NCBI RefSeq assembly: GCF_031877795.1 | Contig: NC_133971.1 | Span: 94,308,654 to 94,372,653 of the forward strand | Direction of reading: 5' to 3' | From: Strix aluco | Lineage: Eukaryota; Chordata; Aves; Strigiformes; Strigidae | Length of the DNA: 64,000 nt | Part shown: positions 52,035 through 64,000 of the stretch, in pieces | Layout of the letters: the number at the start of each line of letters is the position of its first letter | Position numbering within the stretch: position 1 is the first letter of the stretch | Notes under the pieces: generated by a model | The model's database searches: none | What the model saw: the letters and a program-made list of their open reading frames with translations, nothing else | Told to the model about the DNA's origin: nothing | Translations under genes and position numbers: made by a program

Positions 52035-55000
52035 AAGGATGCAGGAACTCGGGTGGGTTAGAGCTCTGCAGTTTTTCATACCAGCCCCTTAGTGTACGTG
52101 TGTTCACCTCACAGGTGAAAGCGCTCAGGCAAAAGGTGAAGAAACATGTTTAAAAATGCGGTTACGCGAGTCAGAAATGAGAAAGGACTTCTCAACTCAA
52201 AGTGAAATGAGGAGCAGGGAGAGAAGACCGCTAGCTCCTGTTTGATGTGCCAGGGGAGAGAGCCCAGAGAGGAACGCAAAGCAGAGGGTGACACGGTCCT
52301 CCACAAAACCAGGTTGGAAAATGGGCTTCAACAGCGGCCCTCGGGGTCGGTGTGAGTGGAGCAGAGTTGTTCTTGATATAATCAGGTAAAGCCACGTGAA
52401 AGTGGTTGAAAGACGAATATCAAAGCAAGAACTGGGGTTGCGTAGCAGCTCCCTGAGGATGTTCTGCTGAGAAAAGGTTCTGGGGAAAAGTCCAAGTCTA
52501 GGTTAGAGATGCCAGTGTCGTCCCCAGTGCTGGCAGAGGGAGGTGTCGGGGTGGGAGCATGGGCTGGCAGAGATGAAAAGTTCTATATTCACTGTGTAGC
52601 TGTGAGCTGGCAGCCAGCCACGAGATGCGAGAGGGAGAGCAGATCTTTAGCTGGGGTAGAAAGGCAGAGGGCTGGAGCACAAGGATCAGTCTGTGCACCG
52701 TCGGCAAGGGAAGGGGAGATTGCCAAGAGAGGAGCATGATTTACTGTGCCACAGGTGGCTGATGGGTCCGGGAGAAGGCGGATGGGTCTGGCAAGCGTGG
52801 CAAAGCCCGTAGGGTGCCAGGGTGGAAGACTTTGGAAAAGAAATGAGGTCTGAACCAGAGGAAGAGCTCACCAGACAGCAGCAGTTGGACTCGGCTCATG
52901 TTGTTCTCAGCAGCCAGATGTCCACGTCATTGCAATCACCGGGGGTGTTAATTAGCACCCGGGTGGGTGCTGCTCGCAGCGAGACCGAAGTCCAAATTGC
53001 CTTGCTGCCATCGCTCCGTCGGTGGGAGCTGATGCTTGTCCTCAGAGTTCCTTCCTTCCAGGTCTGAGCTGAGCTCCTGGAGATGCTTTCTAGGTCACCG
53101 TGCCGGGGGCACATCACCCACACTGGGCTCCGGACGAGCCTTTGTTTCCCCTTTTCAACTAGCAAATAGAAAAACAACAGCCCCTATGTTTACCTGTGGA
53201 AAATACTTGTAAAAACGAGGATTAGATAATGGCCTGCTGGAGCCCGTAGGCAAGACAAAAAGTCTTCTCGGAAATATTTTTCAAGCAACGGGGGCTGAAA
53301 ACATCATTCCTACCTCAGGTCAGAGGTGACAGCCGAAAACCCTGGATGCAGTGAGAGAGGCTTTTACTCCCCCTTCTCACGTTTCCTCCGTTAGTCTACG
53401 CAAATACTCGGTAGAGACTTTCCCGACACCACCGTTAGACTTCAGGTTGTATTTCGAAAGCGTCACTAATAACCAAAGCTCCTGATTATTTTGAAAACCT
53501 CCAGTAACCTTTTCCCTTTGTAAGTCTTTGTTTCCAAGTGTAAATTACTGGAATTATAAATGCAACTTTGTGAAACCGCCTATAACGGGCTGATGTAATT
53601 GGCTTGAAACAATCCATACATTAAAATTGTTAATTATGATAAGAAGGGGTTCTTGTGCTATGAGGGAGGTGAAAGTAGGGCTGAGGAAGAGAGAGCACAG
53701 AGAGATTGCTGTGGGGATGAATCCTCCCCAGGCTGTTGATAAGGCTCACACAGGCTTTTATGTTCTTGCTGCTTTTTTTTTTTCCTCTTTCTTGATAAAA
53801 TCAGATGTAGAGAAAGGCTCAGTTGGACCTTTATACTCTGTGGAACATGTTGTGCAATGCCACCACTTACGCTTTTCTTAACAAATCCCACTCAAATTCA
53901 AATGCTTCCCTCTTCTATTTCATTATAGGTTAAATCTGGTGTTCTGTAGCATTCATTTTAAAATCAAAAATCAGGCTCGGTGGGAACTCTCCCACTTGGA
54001 CAAGTATTTACAGGCATAGAGTTGTGGGGTTCAGGGGTGCACCCAGCCTTGGTTGACCTGTTGTCCTGGGGTGACCTTGTGGCTGGAACTCCTCTTCCGT
54101 GCCACGTCAAATCCTCCATTCCTGGCGTTGTCTGCTCGAGGTGACTTCAGATCTAATTAAAAAAAACCCCCAAAACTATTTGTGAAGCAGGGAGGTGATG
54201 TGAAAGGAAGGGAATGGTGAAATAAATATGTATTTTTGATGTTTCTCTGGGTGAGAAGGGCAGGGGTTTCAGGTACACGTGAGCAGAAGAACTCAGCAGC
54301 TTCAGCTTGCCTTGAGCTGCAGATCTCGCGGCATCAAAGTGATGCCTCTTCCTCCGGCCCCGTGCATTAACATGCTGATAGCAACGACACCTGCAGGGAC
54401 CTTTTTGGGGGGGTTCTGGGGTTTCCACGTTGTATTTTCAAACACTCCCTGCAGGTGCCTGGGAGGTGTCCGACAGTGCGGGGGGACAAGCAGGGCAAGA
54501 CGGGACAACTTCCTTACGAGGGTGGAAGAAAGAGAAACCAGAGGCTCCCTCTACATGGTGGGTTTTTCCCGTGATAGGCCCGACAGTGCTGATTTCGGCG
54601 TTGTCCAGACGCGCCGTGGTGCACGGTGGCTCCCTTTGGCCTCTTCCCCCAGGTTTTCTTCCTGTGGGAAGGGGAGCCCTGTGGGGAAAAAGTTGATGCA
54701 TTCGTAGGTCTTGCTCTGAAATACCATCACAAGGCAGCCGGGGCGTTCGCCCAAGCTGAGGAGCTGGAGAGGTCCCTTGGTTTGGTGGTACCCAGAGGAA
54801 CCTGTTCAGCTGCTCCCCCTGCCTCCCTTCTGTCCCCACCCTCCTCCTGATCCATCGGTGTGTCCCCTCCATGGCAGGAAACTCCTGTTTTGTGTTGGAA
54901 AAAGTGAAACTGGACCATAACTGTACATTATATAGAGTATTTCTTTAAAGACTTGTTCTTAAGGGGAGTAAATAGCAGTCACGTTGTCTTCTGCAGACAA

Positions 55001-56589
55001 GCTCTGCTATTTGGTCATAGCTTTTGAAGCCCTCTAAAGCTGATAAATAAATGAAAATTTATTCTGGCAGCATTTGCAAAAGCATTGAGGGTTGAATAGG
55101 AGTCTGAAGGGGAGCAGTAGAGTCTTCAGCTTTTGATGACCTGAAATGAAGAATAATGGATCTCTAGAAGATATTTATACATGACTTACTAGGTTACAGC
55201 CGTGGTAACTAGGTGAAGTTCTGCGATTAGATTCGAGGGCCTGAAAGCTCCTTTTTTCCCATGAACTCTGTCAAATTTTCCATGATTTCATCCAGTTCTG
55301 CCCATCGCTGTTGGTTGGGAAACAAGTGAGGAGCACATGAAGAATAAGCGAAGACTACAGTTAGGCTGAGCGTGGCTGTGCAGCGGTGGATGCTCTCCAG
55401 ACCATTTCCTTGCTCTCCTTTCCTCCTCTGCGCTCTGCCCATCCTGGATTTTGGCCAAATCGTGGCACTAGTGTTGTTTTTTGGACTGGCTGAAGGCTTT
55501 GGGGTGACCGTATTTCCAATTTTCTGGAAATATCTCTGGATAGGGACTGATCGTATTTTTCTTGCGTTGTTTCCAGATTGCATATACCAGATGTTAGAGC
55601 TGGCTCTCGGGCTGTTTCACAATGGTTTGCTTTCCCCTTATTAAATAATAATTTTCTTTCTGTCCATCCTAGGTCACCAAGTAGAAGTGGAATCAAAGTA
55701 CCCTTTGATGTCTCACTGCAACATTTCCTCCACCTCCACTCTCAAGACCTACCTATTTTTCAAGCATCAAACTAATTCTCATCCAGAAGCTTTTACTTAA
55801 AAAAATCTCATGGATCTAAATCCGCTGGTGCCAGCCCCTAAGTCAGGATGTTGCTTTCCCAAAGATGAAGGTTAACCTCGGTGACATCTGCCCAGATTTG
55901 TTTATCTCCTTACTGAGGTAGGTTATTTGCCCCGCTAACAATTTTGCTCTTTTCAGCATTAAACTTGTACCTGCCTCCCTGAAACCAGTGCTCAGGGTGC
56001 CCAAGGGCTCCTAGCCATGAGACTCCCGAGGAAAAGAGGTTTCTTCTCCAATTACTGTGGAGCATCGAAATTCACCCCATGGCTGTGTAGCTGAACTTTG
56101 CTTTTTGACTGGATTTATGAACTTTCTTACCTCCTGCCCCGACGTGCCGTCTCTGGCAGCTCTTCACAAACTATTCCCTGCTCTCTTCTCATGAATTCTC
56201 GATGTTTTTTTCAGATTTCTCCATTTTTTCCCCTTCGTTCCTCTAGTCCGGTGATCGTTTTCTTGGTAGCGCCGCAGCACACACGTAGGGCGGGCAGCGG
56301 TGGGAGGATGCTCGGGTTAGAAAACCCCTGTCCCACTGGCTGCCAAGGGCAAGATCTCACTAGCAGGAGGAGGAGATGGCCAGAGGCTACAAATATTTTT
56401 GCGGTGTAGGAAAGGGAGGGGAAGCTCACAGCTCCGGGCTGCCAGGTGTGCTTCGAGCAGCCTAATGGCATCCTCATCAAAGGCTTGGAAAAGGCTACAA
56501 AGTCGGTGTCACCTTGTTCTGTTCCTGCTGTCATTGCGTGGACATCCAGGTTGAAAATGCATTTTAGGATTGCACAAGACTTATTATGG
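52035..56589. other. Intergenic, no gene recognised
   Basis: Unique-looking sequence upstream of MEX3C with no exon structure, RNA gene or repeat family that I recognise. The open frames are short and on both strands, as expected by chance. Confidence 0.65.
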
Positions 56590-57596
56590 GGATGTGCAAG
56601 GGGAGAGTGGTGACGAGAGAGACGTCCTCAGGGGTCGGGGTTGGGACCAGCGCTGTTGAACGTCTTTGTTGGGGCGAATGGACAGTGGGATCAAGGCCCC
56701 CTCAGCAAGTTCCCGCTGACACCGAGCTGTGTGGTGCGGTGACATGCTGAGGGAAGGGATCCATCCCGAGGGACCTGGACAGGCTGGAGAGGGAGCACGT
56801 GCAAACCTCATGGAGTTCAACAAGGCCAAGGGCAAGGTCCTGCCCATGGGTCGGGGCAATCCCAAGCACAAATCCAGGCTGGGCGAGGAGTGGCTGGAGA
56901 GCAGCCCCAAGGAGAAGGACTTGGGGGGGTTGGGGGGTGGAAAACTGTCTGTGAGCGAACAACGTGCGCTGGTAGCCCAGAAAGCCACCCGTGTGCTGGG
57001 CTGCACCCAGAGCAGTGTGGGCAGCAGGGCGAGGGGGGGGATCCTCCGCCTCTGCTCCGCTCTGGTGAGACCCCCCTGCAGTGCTGGGTCCAGCTCTGGG
57101 GGCACCAACAGCAGAAGGACACGGACCTGCTCCAGCGGGGCCAGAGGAGGCCACAAAGATGCTCGGGGGGCTGGAGCAGCTCCCCTGTGAGGACAGGCTG
57201 AGAGAGTTGGGGGGGTTCAGCTGGAGAAGAGAAGGCTCCGGGGAGACCTTAGAGCGGCCTCCCAAGACTGAAAGGGGCTCCAGGAAAGGTGGGAGGGACT
57301 CTTGATCAGAGGGTAGGGATAGGATGAGGGGGAACGGTTTTAAACTGACAGAGGGGAGATTTAGATGAGATGTAAGGAAGAAATTCTTCCCTGTGAGGGT
57401 GGTGAGGCCCTGGCACAGGTTGCCCAGAGAAGCTGTGGCTGCCCCCTCCCTGGAAGGGTTCAAGGCCAGGTTGGATGGGGCTTTGTGCAACCTGGGCTAG
57501 TGGAAGGTGTGTCTGCCCGTGGCAGGGGGGTTGGAACTAGATGGTCTTTAAGGTCCCTTCCAACCCAAACCAGTCTGTGGTTCTGTGATTCTATGT
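56590..57596 (+). mobile_element. CR1 LINE, about 1 kb, ORF2 C-terminal remnant
   Basis: The longest CR1 in the window. The start keeps the reverse-transcriptase PQGSxLGP motif region (cctcaggggtcggggttggg at 56626-56645). It continues with [35 protein letters not shown] and AQKATRVLGC, split across frames by indels. The 3' end (tccaacccaaaccagtctgt...gattctatg) matches 32900-33353, so both belong to one subfamily. It is inactive. Confidence 0.92.
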
Positions 57597-58095
57597 TTAG
57601 AGGAGGAAACAAAGGCAGGGATCAAGGTGTTTTGGGGGGAAAAAGGGTGGGAAAATAGGATGAAAAGGGCTGGTTGTGTGTAAGCAGGTTGCTGGTTGGT
57701 ACCCTTGGCTGTGTCCTGCGTGTGAGCTGTGCGGTCTGTCCTGTGCGCTCGTTAAAATCCATAACTAATTATCTCCTGGGTGAGGGACTGTCTTCTGTGC
57801 AGATGGGAGTCTGAGTGCCAGGACTGCAGTGGGACCACGGGTCAGGGGCATGAGTGTGGAACCGCGAACAGCCTAGCTGGTGAAGATACACCTGTATTGT
57901 ACATATTTCTATATCCATATATTTCCCACTAATGAGCCATTATCCTGCTCAGAGAGGGGAACGGGATGAAGCCGTGGGCGCTGTGTTGTGTTTGTGTGGT
58001 GTTTCTCTGGGTGTGGATATGCAGGACGGCGGTGGAGCTCTGGAGTGAGAGGCGATGCCCCCAGCACGTGATGCTCTGAGCATCATCCCCTTTCA
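57597..58095. other. Intergenic spacer between two CR1 copies
   Basis: About 500 bp of unique sequence, nothing recognised. Confidence 0.6.
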
Positions 58096-58715
58096 GGGTG
58101 GCCAAGAAGGCCAATGGCATCCTGGCTTGTATCAGCACTAGCGTGGCCAGCAGGGACAGGGAAGGGATCTCACCCCTGGACTCGGCACTGGTGAGGCCGC
58201 CCCTCGATGAGTGGGTTCAGTTTTGGGCCCCTCACTCCAAAAAGGCCATTGAATGACTCGAGCGTGTCCAGAGAAGGGCAACGGAGCTGGTGCAGGGTTT
58301 GGAGCACAGGTGTGATGGGGAGCGGCTGAGGGAACTGGGGGGGTTTAGTGTGGAGAAGAGGAGGCTGAGGGGAGACCTCATGGCCCTCTCCAACTCCCTG
58401 AAAGGAGGGTGCAGAGAGGGGGGATGAGTCTCTTGAGCCAAGGAACAAGCGCCAGAACAAGAGGGAATGTCCTCAAGCTGCGCCAGGGCAGGGTCAGACT
58501 GGCTCTTAGGAAGGATTTCTTTGCAGAAGGGGTTGTTGGGCGTTGGAATGGGCTGCCCAGGGCAGGGGGGGAGTCCCCATCCCTGGAGGGGTTGAAGAGT
58601 CGGGTTGACCCAGCGCTGAGGGATCTGGTGGAGTTGGGAACGGTCAGTGTGAGGTTCATGGCTGGACTGGAGGATCTTCAAGGGCTCCTCCAACCGAGGT
58701 GATTCTGTGATTCTG
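58096..58715 (+). mobile_element. CR1 LINE, about 620 bp, sense
   Basis: Same young subfamily as 27937-28389 and 30028-30860. It reads [20 protein letters not shown], then [17 protein letters not shown], with in-frame stops, and ends gattctgtgattctgt. Conserved with the 30-kb copy upstream of the 27937 truncation point, which fixes where that copy was cut. Confidence 0.93.
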
Positions 58716-60573
58716 TCCCAGAAGAGGTGTGCAGAGGAGCCGGGAAGTTGTTTGGAGTCAATATTAGAGGGAACAGAAAGGAGAATGTCTGGGGGTTTGA
58801 ATGATGCTACCCAGTACCTACAGGCAAAGCAGAGGAGGGATGCGGGTTACAGACTTTTCCAGCATCTTTTTGGCAGTGAAGGTTCAGGGACTGCGTGAAC
58901 TTAAAGGAGCTGTGAAGCCTGTAGGGTGAGAAAACTGTTCCTACTCACTCCTTTCAGAAAAGAGGCAGAATTTCAGGGAGGTTTTGCCTTCTCAGAGATC
59001 TTGTGTGGGTATGAGGAAGGGTGAGCTCTTTGGAACATTTGGGAAAGACTTTAAACTCAGCATGGCTTCTCCATTTTTGAGACCAACACTGCAGGTAGCA
59101 GGTACCTGAGGAAATGCTAATGAGTGACCTGATTAAAATTACCCTGCTCGAAAGCCAGACCCGCTCCGCTGGAAAGAGAAGCATAATTCTGGCTGGCTGT
59201 TGGTGGCAACATGAAAACCATTTGGCCAAACACCTCTCTGTGTGGATCCAGTTACACAGCCAGCAACCAAACTGGTTTCCTACCAAGTGTAGACTGGGAT
59301 TATGCCTGGGAGGCAGATGGTTTCTTGTAGCAAAGAGCAAGCTGAAATAGCTTCATATTCTTCAGCCTGCAGATTTCCTCCTGCAAGGCTGCAGCACCAA
59401 AACTGTATTAAAAGAGCCAAGCAAGAAAAGAAATAAAAAGGGAAGAAATTGTGTAACATCGGAGCCTGCAATTGATTTCAGTGGAAAAACAGGGCTAAAA
59501 TGTTTATATTGTGTAAGTCAGCTGGCACCGTTTCAGCTCATCATCTCATTTGGACCTGTTGAAAAATTGCGCCTGGTTTTTGTGTGTGCGTATGTCTCCG
59601 CAGAGGAGGGTGGATTTTTTTTTTATAAACAGCAGGCCTTTCGGTGTTTTTTTTTTTTTTTTTTTTTTTTGCCTGAAGATCTATTTATATACAAATTAAT
59701 ATCCGTTGATGAAGCGTATGGATTATTAAGGTTGATTACTCATCGTAGGTGTGATTTCTGTCACCCGCGATTGCTTCCTTTCCGCTATCGGACAGCTAAA
59801 GGTTTTAGAGGGTTTATTAAGGTGTAGCAAGCAATAAGCATGTTTGAATGCTTGCAAATGCAGGTATTTCCGTGAAAAAAAAAAAAAGCTCTTTTCCAGA
59901 TAGCCGTGCAAACACACATGCATCATAAAAAGAGGAATAAAAGGAATGATTTGAAGTGAACTGTTGCCCAGAAAGGAAAGCAGAAACCCTGTGGTGACCA
60001 TGGGAGGCTGCTGCAGCGCGGGGTGACGATCGCCTGTCTCCCCGAGACTCTCTGCAGGGACAGCGGGCCCCGATGTCCCTCTCTCCTTTCCTCCTCCTCC
60101 TCCTGATAGAAGAAGCAGATTTTTTGTCGCTGGGTCGCTGACGTCTTGGGGATGCACAGGCTGGGCATTTGTCTTCTTGATTTTTAAGTGAAAGAACCAT
60201 AGTCACATCCCTTAACGTCGCCTGCCTGGGCACAGGGGGTCAGAAGGACAGGCAGATTTCTTTTTCCATGACGTTTCAGCCAACCTCCAGAACAATCCTA
60301 GCTTAAAAATGGTAGGGCAGGGAGGAAGAGGCCTGTTAAAAAAAACATCTTTTGATTTTTTAGCTAAAATCCACCAGGTTTTCTTGAAGCCACTTTGCGG
60401 AGACTCTTCCTCGCAGGCTGAGCTGAGCTAAACCCTGTTTTGGTAAAAATAAGGCTCAGATGGAGTTTTAGCTCAGCCCTGTGCATTTGTACAGTGCTGA
60501 GCCTATTTTAAGCGCTTGATTAACCACGCTGCCCCCACCTTCTGTGTAGCCTGAACAGACTAATATATCCCAC

Positions 60574-60689
60574 CAGTAGGAATATTTTTCAGGTAGTCTA
60601 ATGTATCCTGAGCTTCGTTTTAGTATCCCAACAGTAAGAATATTTCTCAGGTAGTCTAATTTATCCCGAGCTTTGTGTTAGTCTACCAT
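60574..60689 (+). repeat. Two-copy tandem duplication, 58-bp period
   Basis: Copy 1 (60574-60631) and copy 2 (60632-60689) both read cagta[g/a]gaatattt then caggtagtctaat[g/t]tatcc. A weaker partial third copy precedes them (taatatatcccacc). Confidence 0.8.
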
Positions 60690-60979
60690 GTAAATGATGT
60701 AAAAAATATCCTGATACAGAACATGGGGGGTGACTATATATTTAAGCCCACACCACTGATGAAAACATCGATTTTGGAGACTTCTTGGGGCTGTGAGACA
60801 ACATCAGTGCCAAATGAGGAAGATAAAATGGTTTTTTCTGCCTTCAGGTGGCCGAGCGTCCGAGCAGAGACGGTGACCTCAGGCAGTTTTCTTCGTCATC
60901 CAAATGACCTGGGGCAGTGATGTTGTCTTGACATCACCTGGCATGGAAACAGCTGTTATCTAATATATTTAATAGATTT

Positions 60980-61020
60980 CTGAGGTCAGAAGAGACCGTT
61001 ACAATCATCTGGCTTGACAG
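60980..61020 (-). mobile_element. Ancient CR1-type 3'-end scrap
   Basis: gaggtcagaagagaccgtta followed by caatcatctggcttgaca resembles the reverse complement of an old amniote CR1 3' end (gaggtcagaagggaccattatgatcatctagtctgac-like). Very short and diverged. Confidence 0.5.
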
Positions 61021-64000
61021 TTGCTACGATCAATTGTGGTATTTTGGGCTGCAGCCAGCAGCCGGCAAGGGTCAGGGAGGACTTTTCCCCCCCAGTGCAC
61101 AATCAGTGGGTATTTGCTGCGTTTGGTTTATGAGTTTGTTTTCCTGTTTTGTTTTTTCTGGAGGCATCCGAGGCTGGTTGCGGCTGGAGATGGGGCCGGG
61201 CAAGGCCCCGCGGTCACGTACATAGAAGCTGGTTCCCCTGGGGTGGTGACATCTCCGGGAGCTGCTGATGTGCTGGCAAAGCAGAGAAGCTTTTGGGTAT
61301 CATTTCTGACCCCCCAGTTGCTATATTGACGTGTGACCTGGGTCAATCCCATATAAGATGTGGGATCAGAACAACATTTTTTCCCAAATCAGATCAGAAG
61401 GGGCTTTTTGCTGCCTCCTGCAAGATGTGGCACCGGGGGCCGGATCCGGTCCCCCAGGCGTAGCTCGTGCAGCAACGTCCTTGCCGGTGCCGCGCTCAGG
61501 CACTGCTGGCCCTTCAGCCCATCTTCTTTGGGCTGAAAAAGCTCAGTTCCTGGAGAATAAAACCAACTCAGCCAGGCAAGAATCAGTCACTGCAATGTAA
61601 TCAGGGAGGAACTGGCTGGATTACGGGGAATGGGAGATGAGTTTAGTTGATCTAATTGGCTTCATTAACCTGAAGGCTGAGAAATGACTGATTCTGGCTG
61701 TATTATCTGACCTTTTGATTTATTCTTGGGCATTCTGGAAACATAATTCTTATCATCAGAGTAAAACAGAGCTGTGAGGTGGCCTGCCAGCAGTGACCTG
61801 GGAAGACGAGGCAAGCTCTGTACCACCCGGCTCGCCGGGGAGTGGGAGTTCGCTGTGTGTACTGTGAATATAAATAACCAGATCAGCCCAGAATCAACAG
61901 TTTTGTCAGCTGTGTACCAGGGCTGTGCCAGCTACAGACTCTACATATGTAATTTTTATTATAATCCTTTCTCTTACACCAGTCCCATAATGATCTGGTT
62001 GCATAAGGAGGGAGTTTTAATGGGGTTATAAAAGGGAAATATTTCTTCAAATCCATTGCCAGTGGAAGGCTTTGTGGAGGATGGACCGCCCCACTCCCTT
62101 CCTAAAGCCAAGGATTTATCCCTGCATGTCTGAAAACAACAAAAAAAGACAGTGAGCTCCTTCCTTCCAGGTGAGTGAAAAAGCATTGCTGGAGACCCAG
62201 CCAGGAGCCCGGGCTCGTGTCTGTTTTGTGGCAGCAAAATAATGCCTTGTGCTTGACACTCCAGCTGCTGTTTTACACCTCACTGGGTTTAATCTTATGA
62301 ATAAACAGTATACTAATTGTTTCAGCTCTCAGGGCAGCGGGGTTTGCAAGGCAGCCTAGTCATGCCAGGAATTTAAGTTTATGTAATTCGTTTTTTGCTG
62401 TGGATTGCAGGCATGGCCTCTGGCCAGCCAGGGTGCGAAACGCCACGTGTCGGAGGTGCCCCGCGCTGGGTGAGAACCTGCTCGCTCCTTACGCCACCAG
62501 AGCATCCTCCCCGGGGCCGTGCATCCCATCGCTCCGTCATGCCAAAGGGATCAGCTCGTTTTTCTTCCCACATGTGGTCCAGAAGCTGCCACGGTCCTTC
62601 GTGGACATGGCGTGGGTAAAGCTAGGGCAGAGGAGAGGTTCTCTATAGCAAAAGGAAATTTGGGAGTGATTTTAATGGTAACTTGTATGGCCACGCTCCA
62701 GACACGCCTGGTATTTTCCCTGCCCGTTTGTGTTTGCTGTGGTTTTATTCCGGCCCGAGCGGGGATGGAAGCGCCGTCTCCCAAACCGCCTCCCCTGCGT
62801 CGCCATCTCCCTTCTCGCAGCCCAAACCCAAACACGCTGTCTCCTTTGGTTTGTGTTTCAGCTCCCCCTCCCATCTGCTCGTCTCCTCTCCTCCCCTGCT
62901 TCCCTGAACATCCCTCTGTGCCATATGGTCCCTCTCTCCCGCGTGGCCTCGGCAGCGCTGTCTGGGCCTCCTCCCCTCCGGGCATCCTCAACCTCGCCAA
63001 GCCCCAGGATTTTTTTTTTTTTTTTTGCAAAGCTCGTGAAACTTGATGTTTTTAGTGATGTCCCAGCTCCTGCGAAGACGGCTGGATTGCAGCTGTTTTC
63101 TTTTATCTTCAAAAAGAAAGTTTCTAGACCCAGGGCTTGCATTTATGATATTTAGTGCCTTGGGAGTTTTTAAGCTGATCAGGTGGGATTTCTCCTTGGT
63201 CTCTGAAACCTGCTAAGCTCTCTGACTGCCTTTTTCCTCTCCGTTTCAGGGATATTCTCTGTCTGCCTCATTCCTTTCAACTTTCTGCTGACCTGTCAGA
63301 TCTGCCCTCCTAGTTTAGGGTGGATTTTCCTATTTCATCTCCTCTTGTTATTTAGCAGTGACCCTGAATAATCTAATCTTTCTCTGTCAGCTAGGTAGGT
63401 GTCCAGCTTCTTCTGCAATGAAGAAGGATGTTTTTGTAAGTTGGAGTAAGCAGGAGGAGGGAACGCAGCCACCCACCCCCGCCAGCCGGGTCTGTGCCTG
63501 CTGGCGATGGAGCCTCTGCCGCAGCGTGGGGATTTCCATGGGACGTTTAATTTAGAGGGTCACCACCACGTGGCATTGGTGATGGCGGTGAATGTGTTTT
63601 ATTGATTTATTTTGGTGTATTTCCTGTCAGCCTAGGACGAGTTCTGGCGCTGGTTAGAAAACCCCAGGCTGTATGGAAGCTGCAGCGAGGACGGGAGGTG
63701 GACAAAGGGACCATGGGTTGTCCTGTCTTCTAGGGAGTGCAGTCATGGCCAGAAATTCAGGCTGAGAGGCTTCCAGACAAGCCCTTCATGCCAAGGAAGT
63801 CAGGATTTTTGGCTTATCCTGCTAATATAAGAGTGGATATGCACAGGTGTCAGCGAGTTACGCTTTTTGAAGGCATTTGATCCACTCTTGGACGGCCGAT
63901 TCCAAGGGAAGCCGTCACACACGCTGCCGCATCCCTGCAGGATAGTTGCCATCCCAAATCCACCATCTGCCAGCTTCGTTTGTGGATGCGGCGTCTTGTT

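Larger units (their letters stand above)
58716..64000. other. Intergenic, no gene recognised
   Basis: Apart from the items listed separately (58-bp duplication, old CR1 scrap, T24 run at 59647-59670), I see no exon, RNA gene or repeat family. An AT-rich, homeodomain-site-like segment lies at about 61590-61990. Confidence 0.6.

Noticed and set aside
59647..59670. T24 run as the poly(A) tail of an antisense processed pseudogene
   Set aside because: No gene-like sequence lies beside it on the - strand and no target-site duplication could be seen; avian CR1 does not make poly(A)-tailed copies.
62519..63155. Open frames of 141-175 codons near the right end
   Set aside because: Pro/Ser-rich by composition, overlapping on both strands, with a T-run in the middle; no family resemblance.

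Overview
This is bird nuclear DNA. The window holds two vertebrate genes with intact splice sites. It also has CR1-type non-LTR retrotransposons (several nearly identical to each other), a GC-rich CpG-island promoter and no prokaryotic gene organisation. CR1 dominance, the absence of Alu/L1/B-type repeats and the compact introns point to Aves. I cannot name the species. The gene pair SMAD4-MEX3C matches human 18q21 synteny; in chicken this block is, from general knowledge, on chromosome Z.

Layout. 1-6086: SMAD4 intron 1 or 5' flank, AT-rich, with one old CR1 scrap. 6087-20629: all eleven coding exons of SMAD4 on the + strand. They join to 1,656 nt (551 codons plus stop), and every phase agrees. 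Intron 11 carries 55 perfect copies of a 13-bp pyrimidine repeat. 20630 to about 25520: SMAD4 3' UTR with a proximal and a candidate distal poly(A) signal. About 25520-33610: a GC-rich intergenic stretch with long homopolymers, small tandem duplications, a degenerate U2 snRNA copy abutting a CR1, and three more CR1 copies. 33615-51176: MEX3C on the - strand, converging on SMAD4. It has a roughly 2-kb 3' UTR, a large 3' coding exon (35585-36810), a 13.7-kb intron and a GC-rich first exon (50468-51176) in a CpG island. About 51620-64000: upstream intergenic DNA with three CR1 copies, one of them about 1 kb with a readable ORF2 remnant, and no gene I can recognise.

The two genes are functionally separate. 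SMAD4 is the common-partner Smad that carries TGF-beta/BMP signals to the nucleus. MEX3C is a two-KH-domain RNA-binding RING E3 ligase. They are linked only by convergent orientation and conserved synteny.

The most unusual items are: (i) the U2 snRNA/CR1 junction near 27.93 kb; (ii) the 715-bp perfect minisatellite in SMAD4 intron 11; (iii) SMAD4 intron 6, 132 nt long, a multiple of three and free of stop codons, so its retention would give an in-frame 595-aa protein; and (iv) the 30-nt microexon that carries the SMAD4 nuclear export signal. I did not find a clear new multi-gene system.
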